Assembly: GCA_946629155.1 (NCBI GenBank)
Contig: CAMOXM010000024.1
Location: 1-16,536, forward strand
Origin: UBA9848 sp003454065
GTDB lineage: Bacteria; Spirochaetota; Spirochaetia; Sphaerochaetales; Sphaerochaetaceae
Length of the DNA: 16,536 nucleotides
Direction: 5' to 3'
Within the stretch, counting starts at the first letter, position 1. Each line of letters begins with the position of its first letter. Positions 6,884 to 13,741 of the stretch are shown piece after piece. The notes under the pieces are model-generated. The model saw only the letters and a program-made list of their open reading frames with translations, ran no database searches and had not been told where the DNA came from. The position numbers and the translations under genes were made by a program.

Positions 6884-6907
6884 AAAAAAATGCTGCCTAA
6901 AGGTCGC
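6884..6907 (-). terminator. Probable terminator after the aminotransferase gene
   Basis: On the minus strand GCGACC (6907-6902) pairs imperfectly with GGCAGC (6897-6892) around a four-base loop (TTTA), followed by seven T (6890-6884). The stem has two mismatched positions, so it is weak, but its position 15 bases after the stop codon and the U run fit an intrinsic terminator. Confidence 0.5.
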
Positions 6908-6921
6908 TCCTACATGACATA

Positions 6922-8082
6922 TCAGAGTTTTTTGAGTTTTTCCATGCGATCGAGCGCTTCATGCAGCGTCTCATCCTTTTTGGCGAAGTGCATTCTGACG
7001 ACTCCGAACGCAGGAGATTGGAAGAACGACGAGCCTGGAACAACCGCCACTCCCACTTTCTCTGCCATTTTCTCGCAAAACTCGACATCGCTCTCGCTCT
7101 TTTTCATGTATTGCGACAAATCAGCAAGCACGAAATACGTGCCTTCGGGGTCGCGATATGGAATGCCCAAGTTTTTCAAGCCCCCGATGAATATGTCTTT
7201 CATGTGCTGATAATGGTCGTTGAATTCCTTGTAATAGGAATCAGGCATTTCAAGCCCGACGACCGCCGCCTCCATAAGCGGAGCAGGAGCGCCGACGGCA
7301 TTGAAGTCATGATATTGCTTTATCCTGTTCATGATCCCTTCTTCGGCGATGGCATAACCCAGTCTCCAGCCTGTTATGGAATATGTCTTGGAGAGAGAAG
7401 AGCAAGCGACAGTCCTTTGCCACATTCCAGGCAAAGAGTTCATATAGATCATCTTCCTTCCGCCGAAAATTATATGCTCATAGACCTCGTCCGTTATGGC
7501 ATACGCATCGTATTTTATGCAAAGATCGGCAATCGTCTTCATTTCCTCAAGCGTAAAAACACGACCGGACGGGTTGGCCGGATTGCAAATGAGAATCGCT
7601 TTCGCACCCTTTTTGAATGCATCCTCAAGTTTCGAAGCGTCGAAAGTGTACTTGGGAGGTTCGAGTTCGACAAAAACGGGCTCGCAATCCGCCATTATGC
7701 ATTGGGCCTTGTAATTCTCGAAGTAAGGCGAAAACATTATTATCTTGTCGCCGGGATTGGTAAGTGCGAATATCGTATCCACCATGGCCTCTGTCGAACC
7801 AATAGTTACGACGATGTTCTTCTCAGGATCGAGCGGAACCCCCATGAAATGCGAGCACTTGCGGCACGCTGCCTGTCTGAAATTAGGAGCTCCCATAGTA
7901 ATAGGATATTGATGAGGGCCCTTCAAGGAAATCTCTCTCAGCCTAGTCACGATTTCGACAGGCGGGTCGAAATCGGGAAAGCCCTGCGCGAGATTAACGG
8001 CATTGTGATTCAATGCTATCCTCGTCATTCTCCTGATAACCGAATCCGTAAAACATTTGTTCTTCCTACTCAATTCCTGCAT
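6922..8082 (-). CDS. PLP-dependent aminotransferase, class I/II (kynurenine/glutamine-transaminase K-like)
   Basis: A cytoplasmic aminotransferase of fold type I, 386 aa, a normal length. The substrate-loop signature NLAQGFPDFDPP is at residues 30-41. The PLP-binding residues are N170 (in CNPANPSG), D198 and Y201 (in TDEVYEH), the Schiff-base lysine K232 (in SSLSKTYSITGWR) and R240. A C-terminal Arg (in VVRMHFA) would bind the substrate carboxylate. The GFPDF motif is typical of the kynurenine, glutamine-K and methionine aminotransferase branch, so it probably transfers amino groups between methionine, glutamine or aromatic amino acids and 2-oxo acids; the exact substrate is not decidable. 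A strong Shine-Dalgarno (AAGGGGGTGAT) precedes the ATG. It lies 90 bases downstream of asnA on the same strand, with a hairpin but no clear promoter between, so it is probably co-transcribed. This would group two amino-nitrogen enzymes. Confidence 0.9.
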   Translation of the reverse strand: MQELSRKNKCFTDSVIRRMTRIALNHNAVNLAQGFPDFDPPVEIVTRLREISLKGPHQYPITMGAPNFRQAACRKCSHFMGVPLDPEKNIVVTIGSTEAMVDTIFALTNPGDKIIMFSPYFENYKAQCIMADCEPVFVELEPPKYTFDASKLEDAFKKGAKAILICNPANPSGRVFTLEEMKTIADLCIKYDAYAITDEVYEHIIFGGRKMIYMNSLPGMWQRTVACSSLSKTYSITGWRLGYAIAEEGIMNRIKQYHDFNAVGAPAPLMEAAVVGLEMPDSYYKEFNDHYQHMKDIFIGGLKNLGIPYRDPEGTYFVLADLSQYMKKSESDVEFCEKMAEKVGVAVVPGSSFFQSPAFGVVRMHFAKKDETLHEALDRMEKLKKL

Positions 8083-8136
8083 GCAATCACCCCCTTCAGC
8101 ACGCCCCTGAAATATGTCGTACAGAGAGCGCTCTTC

Positions 8137-8172
8137 GAGACGCTTCCAAAAACCTGCTGTTCGGAACGTCCC
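8137..8172 (-). repeat. Dispersed hairpin element, short form, between asnA and the aminotransferase
   Basis: GAGACGCTTCC (8137-8147) pairs with GGAACGTCCC (8163-8172), with one bulge and one G.T pair, around a 15-base loop. Positions 8141-8163 match 4028-4050 at 21 of 23 positions. On the minus strand it starts immediately after the asnA stop. No U run follows, so it is more likely a message-stabilising or attenuating hairpin than a terminator. A perfect palindrome, AGAGCGCTCT (8125-8134), follows directly. Confidence 0.75.
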
Positions 8173-9213
8173 TTATAAAATCTTGACTCCGTGCTCCGCG
8201 GCTTCCTTCAATGTCGCATCATCCCACACCGAGGATTGAACTTCGCCTATGTGCGCCTTGTGAAGAAGGAACATGCACACCCTGCTCTGCCCGATTCCGC
8301 CGCCAACGGTCAGAGGGAAATCTCCCGACAAGAGGCGCTTGTGCCAATAAAGGTTCTTGCGCTCCTCCTTGCCGGTCAGCTTCAGCTGCAGAAGCAAACT
8401 CTTATCATCCACTCTGATTCCCATGCTGCTGAGTTCAAGGCTGTCTTTCCTTATATCATCCCAGACTATGATGTCGCCATTAAGCCCGAAGTGGCCGTTT
8501 CCGGTATCCTCTGTCCAGTTATCGTAATCCGGAGCGCGAAGCCCATGCGGCTTGCCGTCGGCGAGCTTTCCGCCTATTCCCACCACGAAAACCGCGCCGT
8601 ATTTTTCCGCAAGCTTGCGTTCGCGCTGTTCAGGCGTAAGATCCGGATATTCCTTCAAGGCATCTTCAGAATGCACGAAAACGATGTCGCGCGCGAGCCT
8701 ATAGTTCAAAGATGTCCAATGCTGACACACGAGAAATTCGGTTCTTTTCAGCGCCGAATAAATTTTGACAACGATTTTCTTCAAAAAATCAAGATTGTAT
8801 TCCGATTTGTCGATAACCCTTTCCCAATCCCATTGGTCAACGTATATCGAATGTATGTTGTCAACATCATCATCCGCTCTTATGGCATTCATATCCGTAT
8901 AAAGACCCGTTCCATGATCAAATTTCTCGTCAGCGAGAACCATCCTCTTCCATTTCGCAAGAGAATGAACTATCTCCATGTTCCTGCCTGAAAGCTTGGA
9001 AACGGAGAATTTCACCGCACGCTCTATGCCTGACAAATCATCGTTTATTCCGGTTCCCTGCTCGACGAACATAGGCGCTGTAACACGCGAAAGCTTGAGC
9101 TCTCCGGACAACTCCCTCTCAAAAGTCTCCTTTATGAATTTTATGGCGCTTTCAGTCTGGCGCGCATTCAGCACAGGCTCGTAGTTGCGAGGAAAAACAC
9201 TTGATTCTACCAT
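8173..9213 (-). CDS. asnA: Aspartate--ammonia ligase (asparagine synthetase A)
   Basis: Makes asparagine from aspartate and ammonia with ATP going to AMP and PPi. AsnA is a relative of class II aminoacyl-tRNA synthetases. The 346-aa protein is slightly longer than E. coli AsnA (330). Family blocks seen: GTGINDDLSGIERAV (residues 53-67), TDMNAIR (106-112), YVDQWDWE (124-131), HGLRAPDYDNW, LNGDIIVWD, and the ATP-binding GGGIGQSR near the C-terminus. The start is fixed by a strong Shine-Dalgarno (GGAGGTG) five bases before the ATG. A promoter lies just upstream. The aminotransferase follows on the same strand. Confidence 0.96.
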   Translation of the reverse strand: MVESSVFPRNYEPVLNARQTESAIKFIKETFERELSGELKLSRVTAPMFVEQGTGINDDLSGIERAVKFSVSKLSGRNMEIVHSLAKWKRMVLADEKFDHGTGLYTDMNAIRADDDVDNIHSIYVDQWDWERVIDKSEYNLDFLKKIVVKIYSALKRTEFLVCQHWTSLNYRLARDIVFVHSEDALKEYPDLTPEQRERKLAEKYGAVFVVGIGGKLADGKPHGLRAPDYDNWTEDTGNGHFGLNGDIIVWDDIRKDSLELSSMGIRVDDKSLLLQLKLTGKEERKNLYWHKRLLSGDFPLTVGGGIGQSRVCMFLLHKAHIGEVQSSVWDDATLKEAAEHGVKIL

Positions 9214-9242
9214 GCGGACACCTCCAGGAGAATATTTTTCCT

Positions 9243-9270
9243 ATTATACGGAAATCCGTTTTAAACGCAA
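9243..9270 (-). promoter_or_regulatory. Promoter of asnA
   Basis: On the minus strand TTGCGT (9270-9265), a 16-base spacer and a perfect TATAAT (9248-9243). The predicted start is near 9236, giving a leader of only about 23 bases that contains the Shine-Dalgarno. No T-box or operator can be seen in so short a leader. Confidence 0.7.
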
Positions 9271-9327
9271 GGTCTTTTATACAATGGCGAATACCTGCGG
9301 GCGCAGATTGCCTATGGGGACTGCGAT

Positions 9328-9351
9328 AAAAAAAAGCGGCCTTGCGGCCGC
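9328..9351 (-). terminator. Intrinsic terminator of the large lipoprotein gene
   Basis: On the minus strand a perfect GCGGCC-GCAA-GGCCGC hairpin (9351-9336) followed by eight T (9335-9328). It lies about 50 bases after the stop at 9403 and upstream of the asnA promoter, so it separates the two transcripts cleanly. Confidence 0.95.
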
Positions 9352-9402
9352 CCGTTATGTCGTGCTATGCAAATCGCCTTGTGCAGCGACATGTCCGAAT
9401 CA

Positions 9403-12261
9403 TCACTTCTTGTTGATGACTTCCACATCCTGCAGCTGAGCCTGCCACGTATTGTATTCGCCTTTGATGAAAGGCTGCGCTTTCCAGTGCCCCAAATAGC
9501 AGTGGCCGATAGCTCTGACAGGCACGCCATCCTCGAACAAGACGAGAGCAGGTTCCCTGAATTTAGCGTTACGATCGACTTTTTCTCCTATGCCGTTCTT
9601 GCCGTTAACGCCCTGAATGGTGCTGCCGCGATTGTCCTTGCGAAGCCATGTTTCAAGGTTCATCCTCTTAATCGCTTCGTATTTGGAATCGGCGAACCCG
9701 CCCCAATCGTACTTGCAGAGGTTAAGCAGCTGGAATGCGAACTCATCCTCGAAGTTGTTCTTCGCGCCGTTGCACACCCTTCTGCTGATCTTTATCTCTT
9801 CGATGTCGTTCACCAATTCGAACTTCTCCTCATCGGTAAGGCCGGTGTTTTCCTTGTTAAGCATGTAGTTTCCATTGTCGTAAATCGGAATGTTCTTATC
9901 CATGCTCCAATACTTGAGCCAGCTGTAGAGTTCGGCAAATCCGAAATTCATTCTGTTTTCATAATAGCTTTCGTTTTCCTTGCCTGAATACCAACTCTTC
10001 GAACTGAAGTTCTCCAAGAAGCTATAGTCCTTTATGATTTGCGAACTCGCAGTCACCGAAGCACCGCCTTTCTTGCTGGCATACTTGTATTTCGCCCCAT
10101 CCACCTGAACTACGAATGTTCTGACGTCCGAATCAAGCTTTTCTCTCCACAATGTCGAATCCGATTTATTTCCCGAGGAGAACATCATCAGCGTCCAATA
10201 CGGCATCAGATTGTCTCCGCCGCACATGGCGTCGCTTCCCTCCTCTTCGATTCTATCCGCATTGCAGCACGAAGGCATGGCATCGTCCATAAGGTAGTCG
10301 TAATCGTAATCATATCCGTCATAGAACAGAACAAGAGCCCTCGACTTCTTATTGGGGTTGTTGCTCTTCTCGTTCTCGACCATTGCCACATAATCGTCGA
10401 TGTCGCCTATTTCTATGTAATGCTCGTGCTTGATCGAATTTCCATGCAGGCCCGTAGCGTTTCCTTTCGAGGCCGCATACAAACCGGTGGAAGTGTACAT
10501 GTCGCCTTCCTCGCAATCTCCGAAAAACGCATAGCTCGCTTCAGGGAATGTCGGCCTCGTCACCTTATCGGTATGCGAAATGTAAAGACTGGCTTCGCTG
10601 CCGTCAACGCCTGTCTTCTTGAAATCGAGCTCGCACATGCCTTGGACGAAGTTGGTGTATTTGACCGTGATATCATACCCTTTGAGGTAGTCGTTGTCTT
10701 CCTTGTTCTTGTAAATTCCGCAGAGCCAGTATTGAGCAGTGTTCTTTACTTCTTCCTGTGGTGTCTGATGGAATGTGTACTCCCATTTATTGGCCAGCTG
10801 GTTGAGACGGAAATCAAGAGTGCTGTCGCCATAGAACATGTTGAACACGGTCTGGACGTCGCAATCCATGTAGAACAGCGTCTTGATGAACCGATAGACT
10901 TCATCTCCCTTGCTCTCGCTTGTCCAGTTCCCGCTCCATTCCACGCTGAACTTGCCGTCTTTGGAATCCTTATTGACCGCTCCGACGCGATATGCAAGAT
11001 ACCCCGGCTCCAAGCTGGCGTAATAAGTGCTTTTGATCGTGCGTTCGGAACCGTTATTGGTCGCATAGGTTAGGAATATGTAATTGTCGCCCTTCACGAC
11101 ATCGGTCTCTTCACTCCCCTTTCTGAACAAAAGATGAATGTTGTCCGAATAATACTCGCTCTTTCCGGTGCTCGAATCAATATAGCAATCATGAGCCCCC
11201 TTGAGATCCAAACCGATGTTGCCATAGACGATCTCCCTGAAGTCGCCGTCAAACGGAACCAGCAACGAATAGGCTATCTCTCCAGAAGCAACTCCTCCAT
11301 TCCACGGCGTGCTGTCGCTGCCGCCGGACTGCTCGCCGGACGACGGGTTGGAGCCAGTGCCGCCGGACTGCTCGCCGGACGACGGGTTGGAGCCAGTGCC
11401 GCCGGACTGCTCGCCGGACGACGGGTTGGTATTGCCTGACGGGTTGCCGTTGGCAGATTCGGATTCGCTTGCGACCGCCACCGGCTTTGCAGGCTTCTCG
11501 TCCGCAAACTCCAAATCGACTTCAACGCCGTTCCCGATGAACTCCCTGAGATCGCCATCAATATCGAACTTGGCCTTGATCGTTTCCTCGTCGTCCTTGC
11601 CTGCAATCCTCGCCGCACCCTTCACGAACTTGCTGAGCGGCGCCTCGTAATAGCCGGTGGCGGCGTTGAAGTCGTATTCATTCATGTCGAGCATATCGAC
11701 AGTCACCTTATCCGTCACAGTTGCGAAAAGCTTTCCGATGCTATTCGTACCTTCCCCGTATAACTTGGACATAACGAGCCACTCGGCCCTGTCGCCTGTC
11801 TTGCTCGTGTATCTGGTGACGCCCCACTTGATCTGCGCCTTGCCGTCAGAATCCACGGTTCCGGTCCCTTGCCTGTAGGCGAAGCCGCCGCCCTCTTCAT
11901 CAGCCCAGGACGCCCTCTCGACCACTCTCTTGCCTCCCTCACCGGATGTGACGACCTTAAAGGCGAAGTCGGAGCCCTTATAGACCTCTATCTGCCTGCC
12001 GTCTATGTCGAAGTAGAGATGCAACGGTTTCTCCTCGTCGCTGATCTTCTCGACCATGGCGCTGTTGACGCTGCTCAAACCGAATTGCGCCTTCAGTATG
12101 CAGCCGTCCCCATCGTACTTCCTGACTCCGAGGCTGTATTCCTGCTTCTCGGCCGAGAAGGTATCGCCGGAGACGACCGTGGTAACCGAGCCGAGCGAAC
12201 AGGATATGAAAGCGACGGCAGACAGCAAAAGCGCCAGAATGCCGTTTCTTGCTCTATTCAT
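9403..12261 (-). CDS. Large lipoprotein with two copies of one module, unknown function
   Basis: A 952-aa secreted lipoprotein. The ATG at 12261 is chosen because AAGGAGG stands eight bases upstream and a lipoprotein signal (MNRARNGILALLLSAVAFIS, then C21) follows at once; the frame stays open 32 codons further up but without a ribosome site. Residues about 35-252 and 325-540 look like two diverged copies of one module. Compare HLYFDIDG..VYKG..F, FAYRQGTGTVDSDGKAQIKW and TSKTGD with HLLFRKG..VVKG..F, LAYRVGAVNKDSKDGKFSVEW and TSESKGD. A Gly/Ser/Asn linker (263-323) with a 13-residue repeat joins them. The C-terminal 400 residues include LVLFYDGYDYDYDYLMDD (644-661), a cysteine group (C665, C666, C680) and a C-terminal GHCYLGHW (919-926), with no family I recognise. 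It is monocistronic, with its own promoter and terminator. A surface-exposed role is inferred from the lipidation and size only. Confidence 0.85.
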   Translation of the reverse strand: MNRARNGILALLLSAVAFISCSLGSVTTVVSGDTFSAEKQEYSLGVRKYDGDGCILKAQFGLSSVNSAMVEKISDEEKPLHLYFDIDGRQIEVYKGSDFAFKVVTSGEGGKRVVERASWADEEGGGFAYRQGTGTVDSDGKAQIKWGVTRYTSKTGDRAEWLVMSKLYGEGTNSIGKLFATVTDKVTVDMLDMNEYDFNAATGYYEAPLSKFVKGAARIAGKDDEETIKAKFDIDGDLREFIGNGVEVDLEFADEKPAKPVAVASESESANGNPSGNTNPSSGEQSGGTGSNPSSGEQSGGTGSNPSSGEQSGGSDSTPWNGGVASGEIAYSLLVPFDGDFREIVYGNIGLDLKGAHDCYIDSSTGKSEYYSDNIHLLFRKGSEETDVVKGDNYIFLTYATNNGSERTIKSTYYASLEPGYLAYRVGAVNKDSKDGKFSVEWSGNWTSESKGDEVYRFIKTLFYMDCDVQTVFNMFYGDSTLDFRLNQLANKWEYTFHQTPQEEVKNTAQYWLCGIYKNKEDNDYLKGYDITVKYTNFVQGMCELDFKKTGVDGSEASLYISHTDKVTRPTFPEASYAFFGDCEEGDMYTSTGLYAASKGNATGLHGNSIKHEHYIEIGDIDDYVAMVENEKSNNPNKKSRALVLFYDGYDYDYDYLMDDAMPSCCNADRIEEEGSDAMCGGDNLMPYWTLMMFSSGNKSDSTLWREKLDSDVRTFVVQVDGAKYKYASKKGGASVTASSQIIKDYSFLENFSSKSWYSGKENESYYENRMNFGFAELYSWLKYWSMDKNIPIYDNGNYMLNKENTGLTDEEKFELVNDIEEIKISRRVCNGAKNNFEDEFAFQLLNLCKYDWGGFADSKYEAIKRMNLETWLRKDNRGSTIQGVNGKNGIGEKVDRNAKFREPALVLFEDGVPVRAIGHCYLGHWKAQPFIKGEYNTWQAQLQDVEVINKK
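11320..11429 (-). repeat. 39-bp minisatellite encoding the lipoprotein linker
   Basis: Two full 39-bp units (11320-11358, 11359-11397) and a third of 32 bp (11398-11429), with no differences seen between copies. Each unit keeps the frame and encodes 13 residues of the type TGSNPSSGEQSGG. The units begin GCCGCCGGACTGCTCGCC on the plus strand. Identical, in-frame, GC-rich copies are expected to vary in number between strains. Confidence 0.95.
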
Positions 12262-12316
12262 TTGCGTTTCCTCCTTGATGAATAACATTGAAAAATACCT
12301 CCCCATTCTTCCTGAT

Positions 12317-12345
12317 ATTCTACAAATTGTACGCATATAAAGCAA
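12317..12345 (-). promoter_or_regulatory. Promoter of the large lipoprotein gene
   Basis: On the minus strand TTGCTT (12345-12340), a 17-base spacer and TAGAAT (12322-12317). The predicted start is near 12310, with a leader of about 50 bases that contains the AAGGAGG site at 12276-12270. It diverges from the antiporter promoter, which has the same -35 sequence, about 50 bases away. Confidence 0.65.
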
Positions 12346-12396
12346 ATGCGATGACATCCCTACGCAAATTTTCGCTGCAATTCTTTCAATGGCGTT

Positions 12397-12425
12397 TTGC
12401 TTTTAAAAAGCCTTGAGAATATAAT
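12397..12425 (+). promoter_or_regulatory. Promoter of the antiporter gene
   Basis: TTGCTT (12397-12402), a 17-base spacer and a perfect TATAAT (12420-12425). Transcription would start at about 12431-12433, only three to five bases before the ATG at 12436, so the message is predicted to be nearly leaderless. Confidence 0.7.
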
Positions 12426-12435
12426 TTTGCGCCGT

Positions 12436-13701
12436 ATGGAAAAATATCTGATAAGTTTGAGTCTGTCGCTGATTCTAGGGCTTCTGCTCTCCAGAATCGC
12501 CAAAAGGACAGGATTGCCGGCCGTTACGGCGTATATAATAGCAGGCGTAATTCTCGGACCGTTCGTTCTTGGAAGAATCAATTTCTGCGGCGTCGGCTTC
12601 TACGACAGCGCCTACATAGGCGATTTCACAATACTTTCGAAAACCGCCTTAGGCTTCATAGCGTTCATGATAGGAAACGAATTCAGGCTGAAGGACCTTG
12701 AGAAAATGGGAAGAGGCGCAATTACGGTCGGAGTATTCCAAGCCGTATTCACAACGCTGTTGGTTGATGCGGCGCTCGTCGGCATTTCATTGGCGTTTCC
12801 TCGCATATTGTCCGTTCCCAGCGCGATAATCCTGGGCGCGATAGCGGCGGCCACCGCACCGGCGGCTACGCTAATGGTCGTCAAGCAATACAAGGCGCAT
12901 GGTCCGTTGACCAAGCTTCTCCTGATGGTTGTCGCTTTGGACGATGCTGTCGGGCTACTCCTCTTTTCAATCTCATTCGGAATAGCGCAAGCTTTGGAAA
13001 GCGGCAATGTGAATGCGATAAGCATAGTCGTGGAGCCTCTTGTGGAAATGGGCATGTCAGTAGCGATCGGAATGCTTTCGGGAATATTCCTGAGCTATTT
13101 GGAAAGATTCTTTCATTCGCGCAGCAAAAGGCTTTCGCTGGTTGTGGCGTTCATCATGCTCGTCGCAGGCATAAGCCTGTCGGAATTCATCGCAGGAAAC
13201 GTGCGAATCAGATCGTCGCTGCTTCTCACCTGCATGATCTCAGGGTGCACGTTCTGCAACATCTGCAATGCTTCGGAAGAGATAATGGACAGGCTGGACA
13301 GATGGTCGGGTCCGATTTTAGTGCTTTTCTTCGTGATCTCAGGGGCTGAGCTGGATTTTTCCGTTCTCAAAAGTCCTACGGTGCTCGCGCTTGGCGTATG
13401 CTACATCATTTCAAGATCGATAGGAAAATCATACGGCGCGTATCTCAGCACCAAAATGGAGAAGTTTGATGAGAAAACCCAGAAGCATCTGGGCATAATG
13501 CTTCTGCCGCAGGCCGGAGTTGCATTGGGCATGGCTAATTCCTCGCTGATGTTCGAACAAGGGAGAATCATCTGCAACATAGTCCTGTTTTCCGTTTTCA
13601 TCTATGAAATCGCAGGTCCGTACATGACGAAAAACGCCCTGATCAAAGCGGGAGAAATAGATACGGGGGCCCGGAAGAGCTCTAGGGTGGAAAACAAATA
13701 A
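12436..13701 (+). CDS. Monovalent cation:proton antiporter, CPA2/Kef-type membrane domain
   Basis: An inner-membrane exchanger of Na+ or K+ for protons, 421 aa, very hydrophobic with about 11-13 membrane segments. The N-terminal signature TGLPAVTAYIIAGVILGP (residues 25-42), the LGFIAFMIGNEF block (72-83) and ATAPAATLMVV (139-149) are typical of CPA2. The paired aspartates D169-D170 in ALDDAVGL are the expected ion-binding pair of electrogenic CPA2 exchangers. There is no C-terminal TrkA-N or RCK domain, so it is not a full Kef channel. The ATG at 12436 is chosen over an upstream TTG at 12397 because the promoter -35 overlaps that TTG, so the message would begin after it. No Shine-Dalgarno precedes the ATG. 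It converges with rel. The transported ion cannot be decided. Confidence 0.88.
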   Translation: MEKYLISLSLSLILGLLLSRIAKRTGLPAVTAYIIAGVILGPFVLGRINFCGVGFYDSAYIGDFTILSKTALGFIAFMIGNEFRLKDLEKMGRGAITVGVFQAVFTTLLVDAALVGISLAFPRILSVPSAIILGAIAAATAPAATLMVVKQYKAHGPLTKLLLMVVALDDAVGLLLFSISFGIAQALESGNVNAISIVVEPLVEMGMSVAIGMLSGIFLSYLERFFHSRSKRLSLVVAFIMLVAGISLSEFIAGNVRIRSSLLLTCMISGCTFCNICNASEEIMDRLDRWSGPILVLFFVISGAELDFSVLKSPTVLALGVCYIISRSIGKSYGAYLSTKMEKFDEKTQKHLGIMLLPQAGVALGMANSSLMFEQGRIICNIVLFSVFIYEIAGPYMTKNALIKAGEIDTGARKSSRVENK

Positions 13702-13741
13702 GCGAGGTTTTTTCAAAATCCCTTTCTTCGCATTGCTCGCT
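13701..13741. terminator. Convergent terminator between the antiporter and rel
   Basis: AGCGAG (13701-13706) and CTCGCT (13736-13741) form an inverted repeat that contains the last base of the antiporter stop codon and part of the rel stop codon. Inside it GCGAGG can also pair with CTTCGC. A run of six T follows the left arm at 13708-13713. Stems are short, so efficiency is uncertain, but the placement between two convergent genes 38 bases apart fits a shared terminator. Confidence 0.5.

Noticed and set aside
8125..8134. Palindrome AGAGCGCTCT as a separate operator
   Set aside because: Ten bases can arise by chance, and no promoter is seen next to it; it is mentioned only as part of the asnA-aminotransferase spacer.
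6961..8178. A 405-codon open frame on the plus strand
   Set aside because: It lies antisense to the clearly functional aminotransferase gene, has no ribosome site, and its translation is rich in Arg, His and Cys like a shadow frame.
8191..8991. A 266-codon plus-strand open frame
   Set aside because: It is the antisense shadow of asnA, whose motifs are unambiguous.
9403..10330. Clostripain-like or other protease domain in the C-terminal part of the large lipoprotein
   Set aside because: Asp-, Cys- and His-containing stretches are present, but no ordered catalytic motif of a known protease family could be identified.
10039..11073. A 344-codon open frame on the plus strand
   Set aside because: It is antisense to the large lipoprotein; its product has no signal, motif or ribosome site and follows from the codon use of the opposite strand.
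11320..11429. CRISPR-like or phage repeat
   Set aside because: The units are contiguous, a multiple of three, and encode a Gly/Ser linker inside a long gene.
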